Under the pieces are notes generated by a model. That model searched no databases, was not told the origin of the DNA, and saw only the letters and a list, made by a program, of their open reading frames with translations. The translations under genes and the position numbers were made by a program. A DNA stretch of 64,000 bases. Origin: JBJMLO01 sp045805265 (GTDB lineage Bacteria > Actinomycetota > UBA4738 > JACQTL01). The stretch lies in NCBI GenBank assembly GCA_045805265.1, contig JBJMLO010000025.1:50769-114768 (forward strand), given 5' to 3'. Positions 56,294 through 64,000 of the stretch are shown here, in pieces (within the stretch, counting starts at the first letter, position 1; the number at the start of each line of letters is the position of its first letter).

Positions 56294-59191
56294 GTGGCCC
56301 AACGTATCGTGACGCGCCGACGCCGCTGGCTGCTCGCGCTCGCCGCGGTGGTCGTGCTGGGCGTCATCGTCCTCAACATCCTGTCGGGCTTCTACATCGA
56401 CCTGCTGTGGTTCCGGGAGGTCGGGTTCTCGAGCGTCTTCTGGACCGTCTTCTGGACCAAGGTCTGGCTGGGGTTCCTGTTCGGCGCGCTGTTCTTCGCG
56501 CTGCTGTACGCGAACCTGCTGATCGTCCGCCGCCTGGTCCCGCCGTTCCGGACGTTCACGCCCGAGCAGGAGGTCGTGGAGCGGTACCGCGTGGCCATCG
56601 AGCCCTACGCGAAGTGGATCCTGCCGGCGCTGTCGTTCGTGATCGCGCTGTTCGTCGGCATCGGGGCGTCCTCGCAGTGGCAGACCTTCCAGCTGTGGCG
56701 GAACTCCGGGGGCGTCTCGTTCGGCCGGCCAGACCCCGTGTACAACCGGGACCTGTCGTTCTACGTCTTCAAGCTGCCGTTCCTGCACTTCGTCCAGGGG
56801 TGGCTGTTCTCGGCGCTGGTCGGCATCACGGTGCTCGTGGCCATCGCCCACTACCTGTGGGGCGGGATCCGGCTCCAGGCCACCACGGAGCGGGTCACGC
56901 CGCAGGTGAAGGCCCACCTCTCGGTGTTGTTCGGCCTGATCGTGCTGGTCAAGGCGTGGGGGTACTTCCTCGGGAAGTTCGACCTGCTGTTCAGCAAGCG
57001 CGGCGTGGTCGAGGGCGCGTCCTACACGGACATCCACGCGCAGAAGCTGGCGCTGTTCGTGTTGATGGTCGTGGCGATCATCTGCGCGATCGTGTTCTTC
57101 GTGAACATCCGGTTCCGGGGGTGGGCGGCGCCGGCCGTCGCGCTGGGCCTGCTGGCCGTGGTGGCGGTCGTGGTGGGGGCGATCATCCCGGCCGCCGTGC
57201 AGCGCTTCTCGGTGGCGCCGCAGGAGCTGCAGCGGGAGCAGCCGTTCATCCAGCGCGACATCGGCGCGACCCGGACCGCCTTCGGACTCGACAAGATCGG
57301 CACGGTGCAGGTCAGCCCCACCAGCGACATCACCCAGCCGCAGGTGCAGTCCAACCAGAACACCATCGACAACATCCGGCTGTGGGACCCGACGCTGCTG
57401 AAGGCCGACTACGACGCGCTCCAGCGGATCCGGAACTTCTACGAGTTCCAGGACGTCGACGTCGACCGGTACGCCGTCGGGGGCGACCAGCGGGTCGTGA
57501 TGATCTCCGCACGCGAGGTCAGCCAGCTCGGCATCCCGAGCACCGGGAGGACCTGGCAGAACCAGCACCTGGTCTACACGCACGGATTCGGGGCAGTCGC
57601 GAGCCAGGTCAACACCGCGACGTCGCAGGGCGAGCCGGCCTTCCTGCTGCAGGACATCCCGCCGACGACCACGCAGCCCGCGCTCTCGCTGGCCGGGGAG
57701 GGGCGGCGCGTCTACTTCGGCGAGCGCAGCGACGTCCCGTTCGTCGTCGTGAACACGGGGGTGCGAGAGCTCGACTACCAGAGCACCGACAACCGGCAGG
57801 TGCCGGCACCCACGTACACCGGCGGCGGCGGCATCAAGATGGGAGGGTTCCTCGGCAAGCTGCTGTTCGCGTGGCGGTTCAAGGACGTGAACCTGCTGAT
57901 CTCGGGGCTGATCCACAACGACAGCCGCGTGCTGATCTTCCGGTCGCTTCAGGAACGCATCCCGAAGCCGGCCCCCTTCCTCAAGTACGACGCCGACCCC
58001 TACGCGGCGATCGTGGACGGCAGGCTGGTCTGGATCCAGGACGCCTACACCACCACGGGCCAGTACCCGTACTCGCAGAGCGTCAACCTGGGGGCGGTCA
58101 CCGGTGGAGACCTCACGGGGTCCGCCAACTACATCCGGAACTCGGTGAAGGTCGTGATGGACGCCTACTCGGGCGCGATCCACTACTACGTCGTGGATCC
58201 CACCGACCCGATCATCCAGGTCTGGGAGAAGGTATTCCCGACCCTGTTCACCCCGGGAGCGGATGCCTCCCCCGACCTCCAGGCCCACTTCCGGTACCCG
58301 GAGGACCTGTTCTCCGTGCAGGCGTCGCAGTTCGCCAACTACCACGTGACGAACCCCAGCACGTTCTACGGGAAGCAGGACTTCTGGCAGATCCCCCCCG
58401 AGCCGACGCTGAGCGGCGGTTCGACCGTCGGGGCGAGCAAGAACACCCAGCTGGCGCCGTACTACGTGCGGATGCTGCTCCCGAACCGTTCCTCGGAGGA
58501 GTTCACGCTGTTCCTGCCGTTCAGTCCGCAGGGCCGGACGAACATGGTCGCGTGGATGGCGGCGCCGTCGGATCCGGGTGACTACGGCAACCTGGTCTCG
58601 ACCGAGTTCCCCTCCGGGATCAACGTCGACGGCCCGCTGCAGGTCGTGAACCAGATCAACTCCGATCCGGCCTTCTCCGAGCTCCGGACGCTGCTCGGCC
58701 GGGGAGGCTCCGCGCTCAAGTTCGGGAACTTCCTCGTGATCCCGATCGACAACGGGTTCATCTACGTGCTGCCGGTGTTCGTCCAGGGGAGCGGGGACCA
58801 GGCCTTCCCCGAGCTGAAGAAGGTGCTGGTCGTCCACGGCTCGGTGGTGGGCCTCGGCGACACCCTCCAGGATGCGCTGGCCGACTCGTTCGGGCAGGCG
58901 CCGCCTCCTACGCCGCCGCCGAACGGCGGCGTAGGAGGCGGGTCGGTCAGCGATCAGATCAAGGCCCTGCTCGCATCGGCGGTCGCGCACTTCCAGGCCG
59001 CCGACGCCGCGCTGAAGGCGGGCGACCTCGGGAAGTACCAGAGCGAGATCGCCGCCGCACAGCAGGACATCCAGCGGGCCCAGGACCTGGCGAACGGGGC
59101 CACGCCCACTCCCACGCCCTCGGGATCGGCGGGCCCGACCCAGTCTTCGGCGCCGACCCCGGCTGCCACGCCCTCGGCCAGCCCCAGCTAG
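56294..59191 (+). CDS. UPF0182 family membrane protein
   Basis: 965-residue protein of a family characteristic of actinobacteria (and found in cyanobacteria). About seven helices fill the first 320 residues (beginning WLLALAAVVVLGVIVLNILSGFYIDLLWFREVGF); a large extracytoplasmic region follows with QREQPFIQRDIGATR-like and YVRMLLPNRSSEEFTLFLPF blocks. A Pro/Gly linker (PPPTPPPNGGVGGG, about 874) leads to an Ala-rich helix and a Ser/Pro/Thr tail. Function unknown. GTG start 82 bases after the PDZ-Lon protease gene. An 18-base perfect inverted repeat sits inside the linker-coding part. Confidence 0.9.
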   Translation: MAQRIVTRRRRWLLALAAVVVLGVIVLNILSGFYIDLLWFREVGFSSVFWTVFWTKVWLGFLFGALFFALLYANLLIVRRLVPPFRTFTPEQEVVERYRVAIEPYAKWILPALSFVIALFVGIGASSQWQTFQLWRNSGGVSFGRPDPVYNRDLSFYVFKLPFLHFVQGWLFSALVGITVLVAIAHYLWGGIRLQATTERVTPQVKAHLSVLFGLIVLVKAWGYFLGKFDLLFSKRGVVEGASYTDIHAQKLALFVLMVVAIICAIVFFVNIRFRGWAAPAVALGLLAVVAVVVGAIIPAAVQRFSVAPQELQREQPFIQRDIGATRTAFGLDKIGTVQVSPTSDITQPQVQSNQNTIDNIRLWDPTLLKADYDALQRIRNFYEFQDVDVDRYAVGGDQRVVMISAREVSQLGIPSTGRTWQNQHLVYTHGFGAVASQVNTATSQGEPAFLLQDIPPTTTQPALSLAGEGRRVYFGERSDVPFVVVNTGVRELDYQSTDNRQVPAPTYTGGGGIKMGGFLGKLLFAWRFKDVNLLISGLIHNDSRVLIFRSLQERIPKPAPFLKYDADPYAAIVDGRLVWIQDAYTTTGQYPYSQSVNLGAVTGGDLTGSANYIRNSVKVVMDAYSGAIHYYVVDPTDPIIQVWEKVFPTLFTPGADASPDLQAHFRYPEDLFSVQASQFANYHVTNPSTFYGKQDFWQIPPEPTLSGGSTVGASKNTQLAPYYVRMLLPNRSSEEFTLFLPFSPQGRTNMVAWMAAPSDPGDYGNLVSTEFPSGINVDGPLQVVNQINSDPAFSELRTLLGRGGSALKFGNFLVIPIDNGFIYVLPVFVQGSGDQAFPELKKVLVVHGSVVGLGDTLQDALADSFGQAPPPTPPPNGGVGGGSVSDQIKALLASAVAHFQAADAALKAGDLGKYQSEIAAAQQDIQRAQDLANGATPTPTPSGSAGPTQSSAPTPAATPSASPS
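58901..58941. repeat. Perfect 18-base inverted repeat inside the UPF0182 gene
   Basis: Arm 1 (58901-58918) begins CCGCCTCCTACG and arm 2 (58924-58941) is its exact reverse complement, with a 5-base loop. It codes for the Pro-Pro-Thr-Pro...Gly-Gly-Val-Gly linker, so the mirrored Pro and Gly codons (CCN/GGN) allow the symmetry. The RNA hairpin would be very stable. Confidence 0.75.
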
Positions 59192-59234
59192 CCTCCCGAG
59201 CCGCGCCCGGAGGCCGCCGCGCCGTCCACGTACG

Positions 59235-62200
59235 GTGGCGAAAATCCCGCTCGAGGTCTCGACATCGGCAGCGGCCATGGTTCACTGTGCGCTCCAGCCC
59301 CGCGAAGGGGCCGGAACGGGCGCGGGCGGGGGTCGCACGATCGCGAGACGAGGGGCACGACGATGGAAGCTGGCGGCGACGGCCGCCGGCCTGACGATCC
59401 TCGCCACCGGGCTGCTCCCCGTCCTGCCGGCGGCCGCGTCGCCGTGCAGCCCGGGCACAGCGACCATCACCTGGATCGGCCGGGGCCGGACCGACACGTG
59501 GTTCGACGTCAACAACTGGCTCCCCACCGGCGGGGGTGGACCGCGCCTGCCAGGGGCGAACGACAACGTCTGCATCTCCAACCAGACGCCGAACATCACC
59601 GTCGGCTACGGAAACGCCACCACGACGAAGATCCGGAGCATCGAGACGCACGAGGGGCTCGACATCTCGGCCGGAGAGCTCGACGTGACCGACGCGGGCG
59701 CCTCCTCGCAGCTCTCGGACCTGACCCTGTCCGGCGGTCGCCTGGGCGGCAAGGGCCACGTCACGATCACGGGATCGCTCGGCTTCACGGCCGGCCGCCT
59801 GGTGGGAACGGGCGGGACGCTCGTGGGGGGGAACGCCACCATGAGCGTCGGGGGAGCGGGGGCGAAGTTCCTCCTCCGTGACCTGACCGTCGCCGGGACG
59901 CTCAGCTGGACGGGCGGCGACGTCGGGACCGGCCAGGGGGTCGCGATCCGCAACGACGGGGCCGTGGCCATCGACCACGCCGCGGCCGCCGGCCTGCTGT
60001 TCACGGCGGGCGGCGCGGTGCCCACGTTCCTCAACGCCGGTTCGCTCGTGAAGCAGGGCACCGGGGCGACGACCCTGGGAGTCCCCGTGGTCAACGCGGG
60101 GAGCATCGACGTCCAGGCCGGGCTCCTGCGGATGCCCCGCCTGACCAACGCCGGATCCGGCGGCGTCCGGGTGGAGAGCGGCGCGGCCATGGACGTCGCG
60201 GGCCCCGTGGCCCAGGCCGGGGCCGTCACCCTGTTCGGCAAGAGCCAGCTGGTCGGCGGTTCCTACGTCCAGTCGGCCGGGAGCACGTCGCTGCAGTCGC
60301 CCAGCGGCCAGGTTCGGACGACCCCGGGCGCGTTCACCGTGAACGGCGGGATCGTCGACGGGCTCGGGACCGTCGTCGGTCCCATCCGGGTGAACGGCGG
60401 CACGATCTCGCCCGGGCTGTCGCCGGGGATCCTCCGTGGCACCGCCTCCTACCAGCAGGCGGGCGGGACGCTGGCGATCCAGATCGCCGGGAAGACGCCG
60501 GGCACGGGATTCGACCGCCTTGCCCTAAACGGGGGCGCCACGCTCGGCGGCACCTTGTCCATCGCGACGGCCTCGGGCTTCTCGCCGGCGCTCGGCGACT
60601 CCTTCCGCGTGATCACCGCGCCCGCGGTGTCGGGCGCGTTCGGCTCCGTCTCGGGAGCCGCGGCGGGCGGCGGGAGGTTCTACGACGTCCGGTCGGACGG
60701 CGCCGGGGTCCGCCTGGTGGTGGTGGAGCCCCGGGTGTCGGTGGGGAACGTGAACGTCACCGAGGGGAACTCGGGGACGCACCCGGCCGACTTCGTCGTG
60801 TCGCTGGACCGGCGGAGCCCGCTGACCGTGATGGTGGACCTCGCCACGGCCGCCGGGACGGCCTCCGCCGGCTCGGACTTCCACGCGGTGTCGAGGTCCG
60901 TGGCGTTCCCGCCGGGGGACACCAGCGCGATCGTCGCGGTTCCGGTGGTCGGGGACCCCACCGACGAGCCGAACGAGACCTTCACGCTGCACGTCACGGG
61001 CGTGACCAACACGCTCGTCGGCGACGGGAGCGGGGCCGGCACGATCCTCGACGACGACGTCGCGACGCCGAGCACGCCACCGCCCACCACCCCGCCGCCG
61101 ACCACGCCCCCGCCCACGACCCCCGCGCCGCCGACCACGCACCCGGGGACCACGCCGCCGGCGACGGGTCCGCCCTCGACCCACCCGGCCGTGTCGCCGA
61201 CGCCGTCGACGAAGCCGTCGACCAGGCCGTCGAAGTCCACGTCGCCGACGCCGAGCCGGTCGTCGCCCTCGGCGTCGCCCAGCAGGTCGCCGAGTCCCGT
61301 CCCCACGACGACGCAGGGCGGGCCCGGACCGCCGCCGTCATCGGGCGGAGGGCCGTCGCCGCTCCCCGGGAACCCGGACCGGTCCCAGTTCGTGCGTTCC
61401 GTGGACGACGCGAACGGGGTCCCCTGGTCGGCCGGCGCCGTGACCCGGAGCGCGCTGCTGGCCATCCTCCTGCTGCTGCTGATCCTGTTCCCGAGCATCC
61501 TGTTCAACTCGACCTTCGAGGAGAACTACGACGAGGTTCGGGGATGGTTCCGGCGCGGGCGGAGGGTCGGGGGGTCGCCGGGCAGCCCGTCGAGGATCGC
61601 TGCGCTGTGGTCCAGGCCGTGGTTCCGCCCGCTCGTGTTCGTGGGATTCTTCGCGATGTCCGCGCTGCTGTACGGGTTTCTCGACCCGGGGTTCGGGGTG
61701 CACCGGCGGTCGCTGGCGCTCTTCCTGGGGCTGCTCGCGGGCCTGATGGTGGTGACGATCGTCGCGGAGCTCCCGACGGTCGTGCTGCTCCGGCGGCACG
61801 GTGACCGCGGCCGCATCCGCCTGCTGGGTGGCTCGCTCGCGGTGGGCGTGCTGTGCGTGGCCGCGTCGCGGCTGGCGCACTTCCGGCCGGGCTACCTGTA
61901 CGGGGTCATCGCCGGCGCCACGTTCCAGCGGGAGCTCTCGCGGGAGGAGGCCGGCCGGGGGGTCATGTTCTCGGCCGTCATCCTGCTGGCGGCGAGCGTC
62001 GGCGCGTGGCTGGCCTGGATCCCGGTGTCGCATGCCGCGAACAAGCCCGGAGCTGGACTCGGCATCCTGGTGCTCGACGCGGTCCTCGCGGCGGTGTTCG
62101 TCACGGGGCTGGAGGCTGTGGTGATCGGGCTGCTGCCCCTGCGCTTCCTGGACGGACACAAGCTATTCTCCTGGAACCGCGCGCTGTGGGTGATTCTGTT

Positions 62201-62429
62201 CGTGGTGGGGGTGTTCGGCTTCGTCCACCTCCTGCTGCGGCCGGGCGGGGGATACCTGAACCACAGCGGCAACACGCCGATGTTCACGGTCCTGGGGCTG
62301 TTCCTGGCCTTCGGCGTGGCTTCGGTCTCGTTCTGGGCGTACTTCCGGTTCCGCAAGCCCCGGGAACCGCGGGCCGAGGTGGCGACGGACGGCTTCGCGC
62401 AGTCGCCCCCCGCCGAGCCCGCCGGCTGA
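59235..62429 (+). CDS. Giant surface protein: beta-helix repeats, Calx-beta domain, Pro/Thr stalk and polytopic membrane domain
   Basis: 1064 residues. A long N-terminal lead and signal-like helix (about 48-72, ending LPAAASPCSPG) is followed by repetitive beta-strand sequence (about 80-490) like autotransporter/parallel beta-helix repeats, with NVCISNQTPNITVG and GTISPGLSPGIL. A Calx-beta domain (about 497-615, VNVTEGNSGTHPADFVVSL to GTILDDD) precedes a Pro/Thr/Ser stalk (about 615-715). The C-terminal 330 residues hold about eight helices with FPSILFNSTFEENYDEV and IGLLPLRFLDG, resembling actinobacterial 'FGLLP motif' membrane proteins. It has no LPXTG sortase signal; the polytopic domain is the anchor. 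GTG 59235 is uncertain; an ATG at 59277 is possible. Confidence 0.75.
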   Translation: MAKIPLEVSTSAAAMVHCALQPREGAGTGAGGGRTIARRGARRWKLAATAAGLTILATGLLPVLPAAASPCSPGTATITWIGRGRTDTWFDVNNWLPTGGGGPRLPGANDNVCISNQTPNITVGYGNATTTKIRSIETHEGLDISAGELDVTDAGASSQLSDLTLSGGRLGGKGHVTITGSLGFTAGRLVGTGGTLVGGNATMSVGGAGAKFLLRDLTVAGTLSWTGGDVGTGQGVAIRNDGAVAIDHAAAAGLLFTAGGAVPTFLNAGSLVKQGTGATTLGVPVVNAGSIDVQAGLLRMPRLTNAGSGGVRVESGAAMDVAGPVAQAGAVTLFGKSQLVGGSYVQSAGSTSLQSPSGQVRTTPGAFTVNGGIVDGLGTVVGPIRVNGGTISPGLSPGILRGTASYQQAGGTLAIQIAGKTPGTGFDRLALNGGATLGGTLSIATASGFSPALGDSFRVITAPAVSGAFGSVSGAAAGGGRFYDVRSDGAGVRLVVVEPRVSVGNVNVTEGNSGTHPADFVVSLDRRSPLTVMVDLATAAGTASAGSDFHAVSRSVAFPPGDTSAIVAVPVVGDPTDEPNETFTLHVTGVTNTLVGDGSGAGTILDDDVATPSTPPPTTPPPTTPPPTTPAPPTTHPGTTPPATGPPSTHPAVSPTPSTKPSTRPSKSTSPTPSRSSPSASPSRSPSPVPTTTQGGPGPPPSSGGGPSPLPGNPDRSQFVRSVDDANGVPWSAGAVTRSALLAILLLLLILFPSILFNSTFEENYDEVRGWFRRGRRVGGSPGSPSRIAALWSRPWFRPLVFVGFFAMSALLYGFLDPGFGVHRRSLALFLGLLAGLMVVTIVAELPTVVLLRRHGDRGRIRLLGGSLAVGVLCVAASRLAHFRPGYLYGVIAGATFQRELSREEAGRGVMFSAVILLAASVGAWLAWIPVSHAANKPGAGLGILVLDAVLAAVFVTGLEAVVIGLLPLRFLDGHKLFSWNRALWVILFVVGVFGFVHLLLRPGGGYLNHSGNTPMFTVLGLFLAFGVASVSFWAYFRFRKPREPRAEVATDGFAQSPPAEPAG

Positions 62430-62545
62430 CCGTCTGGGACTCCGGGTCCCCGGGTCGGGAGAAAACGTAGGCTCACCCCATACCGGCCCTCCGGCCTGCC
62501 ACCCGGCACGACGCGCCCGGTCGTTGCGGAAGGAAGCGATTCGCC

Positions 62546-62833
62546 ATGGATCAGCGTCTCGAGCTGCCGGAATCGCGCTACGCCGGATCGGTGTCGGGGC
62601 TCATCGTCGCGGGCGCGGTACTCGGTGGCCTCACCATCTTCATGGGCCTGTTCGAGGGAACGGTCAGCAGGGCATTGTTCTTCGCCGTCGCCACGCTGAC
62701 CTGCGCCGTCGTGGCGCGCACGATGGCCCAGGTCATCCGCACCCATATCGCGGCGGCCACGGTCGTGCTTGTCTTCGCGCTGATCGCATTCGGCTCGGGG
62801 CTCCAGTCGGCCATCCTGGGTACCGGGGAGTAG
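62546..62833 (+). CDS. Small three-helix membrane protein
   Basis: 95 residues; family not recognised. After a short polar start (MDQRLELPESRYAG) there are three hydrophobic segments at about 17-35, 42-60 and 67-88, so little is exposed. ATG with GGAAGGAAG about ten bases upstream. A TAGGCT box at about 62469 is a possible -10, giving a 5' leader. No obvious partner genes. Confidence 0.6.
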   Translation: MDQRLELPESRYAGSVSGLIVAGAVLGGLTIFMGLFEGTVSRALFFAVATLTCAVVARTMAQVIRTHIAAATVVLVFALIAFGSGLQSAILGTGE

Positions 62834-62911
62834 CCGGGGCTCCCGCGACAGGTCGTCCGGCGACCGGGGTAGGCTTGGTCGCACGTGTCTCGCTCACACA
62901 GGAGGCGGTCC

Positions 62912-63355
62912 ATGGATCCCGAGATCGCTGGGCGGAACCGCGCGGCGACGGATCGATTGCGGACCGTGGCGGCCCGGCTCTCCGAACGGGAGCTCCTCGT
63001 CCCCATCGATCCGCCGTGGACGGCTTCCGCCCTGTTCGCCCACATGGCCTTCTGGGACCGCTTCGCCCATGCACGGTGGCTCCGCGCGCGAGCGACCGGC
63101 GGCGCCATGCCGCTCCAGATCGACGAGGAGCCGTTGGAGACGATCAACGAGGCTGCCCTGCCGGGATGGGCCGTGGTCCCGCCCCGGGTCGCGGTCGAGG
63201 AGTGCCTGACCGCGGCCGAGGCGATCGACCGGCTCATCGAGACCCTCGAGGCCGATGTCGTATCGGGTGTGGTGGCGGCGGGCCGCGAGCGGTTGGTCGA
63301 CCGCTCGATCCACCGAAGCGAGCACCTCGCCACCATCGATCGAGCGTACCCGTAG
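62912..63355 (+). CDS. DinB/maleylpyruvate-isomerase-like four-helix protein
   Basis: 147 residues of the DinB-like four-helix-bundle superfamily, many of whose members bind a metal and use mycothiol or bacillithiol. Seen here: RNRAATDRLRTVAARLSE, a metal-ligand candidate His in FAHMAFWDRFAHARW, and HRSEHLATIDRAYP at the end with further His. ATG 62912 is preferred because AGGAGG lies upstream; an in-frame GTG at 62885 sits nine bases after a TAGGCT box and could serve a leaderless form. The substrate is unknown. Confidence 0.65.
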   Translation: MDPEIAGRNRAATDRLRTVAARLSERELLVPIDPPWTASALFAHMAFWDRFAHARWLRARATGGAMPLQIDEEPLETINEAALPGWAVVPPRVAVEECLTAAEAIDRLIETLEADVVSGVVAAGRERLVDRSIHRSEHLATIDRAYP

Positions 63356-63501
63356 CGCAGCGGGCGGCCGCCAGGGCCCCGTCGAGGACGGATCGCTACA
63401 GAACGCCGAGCGGTGCCCGCGGCATTGGCGGCCCGATTGCGCGCGGCCCCGCCGCCCGGGAGCCGGTTGGCGGTGCGAAGGGTCCGTTGCTACCATCGCT
63501 T

Positions 63502-63575
63502 TGCGGGGTGGAGCAGTCCGGTAGCTCGCTGGGCTCATAACCCAGAGGTCGCAGGTTCAAATCCTGCCCCCGCGA
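63502..63575 (+). tRNA. Initiator tRNA-fMet (CAT anticodon)
   Basis: A full cloverleaf can be folded. The anticodon loop CTCATAA sits on a stem with three G-C pairs (GGG/CCC), and the D stem has A11-T24, both marks of initiator tRNA. T stem GCAGG/CCTGC encloses TTCAAAT. The acceptor end pair is U1-G72, a weak pair that replaces the usual C1-A72 mismatch. The discriminator is A75, and CCA is not encoded. Confidence 0.93.
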
Positions 63576-63579
63576 CGAG

Positions 63580-64000
63580 TGTGATGTCTCGGGACATCGT
63601 TCACACATGTCCCAGGACATCGTTGCACGTTCAGGGGGCCGACCGGGGCTGGTAGTCGCGGTTGGGGTCGAGGACGAGCTCCCTCAGCAGCTCACCTTCC
63701 TCGCTCAGCACCCGCACGTCGAGGTCGGCCACGAGAACGACGACCCGCATCCCGGCGTGGCGCCGCCCGAGCCCGATGTGGTGTAGCCGGCTGTTGTAGC
63801 GCAGGGTGATCACGCCGCTCGGGTCGATGCGGTCCCGGCGGATCCGGTAGTGACTGGGGAAGACCTGTCCGGGGCCGGTGGGGGTGGCTTTCGGCCTCGC
63901 CGCGAACGCCTGGGCGGGGGTCCGCCTCTCAAGGGCCCGGTGCGGCCGGATGGTGTTGTAGTAGCCGGCGAAGGTATCGAGCTGGGCCTGGAGCTCCTCG
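63580..64000 (-). mobile_element. Right end of an IS481-type insertion sequence, running off the window
   Basis: The 3' part of a transposase gene (63631-64000) is followed by an end region with two related 17-base repeats, TGTCTCGGGACATCGTT (63585-63601) and TGTCCCAGGACATCGTT (63608-63624). The element begins about five bases after the initiator tRNA. The other end and any target duplication lie outside the window, so the exact tip is a guess. Confidence 0.65.
63631..64000 (-). CDS. IS481-family transposase, C-terminal part (partial)
   Basis: Reading leftward from the window edge, the frame encodes the end of a DDE integrase core: ELQAQLDTFAGYYNTIRPHR with ALERRTPAQAFAARPKA, followed by a basic beta-rich tail (FPSHYRIRRDRIDPSG, ITLRYNSRLHHIGLG) and a stop at 63633-63631. 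The YYN-x-RPHRAL block is the usual end of IS3/IS481 integrase domains; the catalytic Asp and Glu residues lie beyond the edge. About 122 codons are visible, so intactness cannot be judged. Confidence 0.8.
   Translation of the reverse strand, partial: EELQAQLDTFAGYYNTIRPHRALERRTPAQAFAARPKATPTGPGQVFPSHYRIRRDRIDPSGVITLRYNSRLHHIGLGRRHAGMRVVVLVADLDVRVLSEEGELLRELVLDPNRDYQPRSAP

Noticed and set aside
55982..59278. 1098-residue open frame on the minus strand across the UPF0182 gene
   Set aside because: Composition is Arg/His/Asp/Val-rich without domains and it is exactly antisense to a well-supported membrane protein gene; typical high-GC shadow.
61075..61340. Repetitive CCGACCACG-like sequence that could suggest a short tandem-repeat or CRISPR-like array
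   Set aside because: It is in frame and codes for the Pro/Thr stalk of the surface protein; repeat units and spacing are irregular, with no spacers.
59235..62429. Possible site-2 protease because of GLLPLRFLDG
   Set aside because: No HExxH or equivalent zinc-binding motif anywhere in the protein; listed only as a resemblance.
63356..63501. Possible small gene between the DinB-like gene and the tRNA
   Set aside because: Only unsupported frames rich in Arg/Pro/Gly; no ribosome site, so left as intergenic.

Overview
The window is about 70% GC and reads as a chromosome segment of an actinobacterium (Actinomycetota), probably an uncultured or deep-branching one. The clues are a GlnR-type operator in front of amtB-glnK-glnD, a DUF5319 protein, a UPF0182 membrane protein, a DUF2342 zinc peptidase, an F420-type LLM oxidoreductase, a PknB-like kinase, and the Ku/LigD end-joining pair. 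Many genes begin with GTG, and many have a TANNNT box 6-10 bases before the start codon, which suggests leaderless mRNAs. No prophage or CRISPR array is visible. The only mobile DNA is one end of an IS481-type element at the right edge.

Layout. 0-11 kb: mostly secreted or membrane proteins (amine oxidase, a frameshifted sulfatase, a phosphoesterase, a DUF2207 membrane protein, a BNR beta-propeller and a metzincin protease). 11-16.6 kb: a tight SDR-amidohydrolase-hydrolase operon, a tandemly duplicated small membrane protein and an LLM oxidoreductase. 16.6-25 kb: Ser/Thr kinase with an extracellular sensor, ROK sugar kinase, RmuC, an orphan ParA, a lone histidine kinase, a LmbE deacetylase and DUF5319. 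25-30 kb: DNA repair (LigD, Ku) around a cyclopropane-fatty-acid-type methyltransferase. 31-35 kb: the ammonium/PII operon. 35-41.5 kb: small housekeeping and stress genes. 41.6-50 kb: a glycogen-debranching-type enzyme and, on the minus strand, upp followed by a BMP-type nucleoside ABC transporter. 50-51 kb: DAHP synthase behind an aromatic-amino-acid attenuator. 51-63 kb: peptidases, MoaE, MreB, UPF0182 and a very large surface protein. 63.5-64 kb: initiator tRNA and the IS end.

How the genes work together. The ammonium channel, its PII regulator and the PII-modifying enzyme form one nitrogen-sensing operon under a four-half-site GlnR box. Uracil phosphoribosyltransferase and the BMP/ABC transporter look like a nucleobase/nucleoside salvage unit, with a strong hairpin that may keep the binding protein more abundant than the transporter. 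DAHP synthase, the first step of aromatic synthesis, seems doubly controlled: by an allosteric N-terminal domain and by transcription attenuation through a 17-residue leader peptide rich in Phe, Trp and Tyr. This attenuator is the most complete regulatory device in the window. Ku and LigD supply two-component non-homologous end joining.

Limits: all functional calls rest on reading motifs and remembered family features; no database search was possible. Start codons are uncertain where no Shine-Dalgarno sequence is visible.
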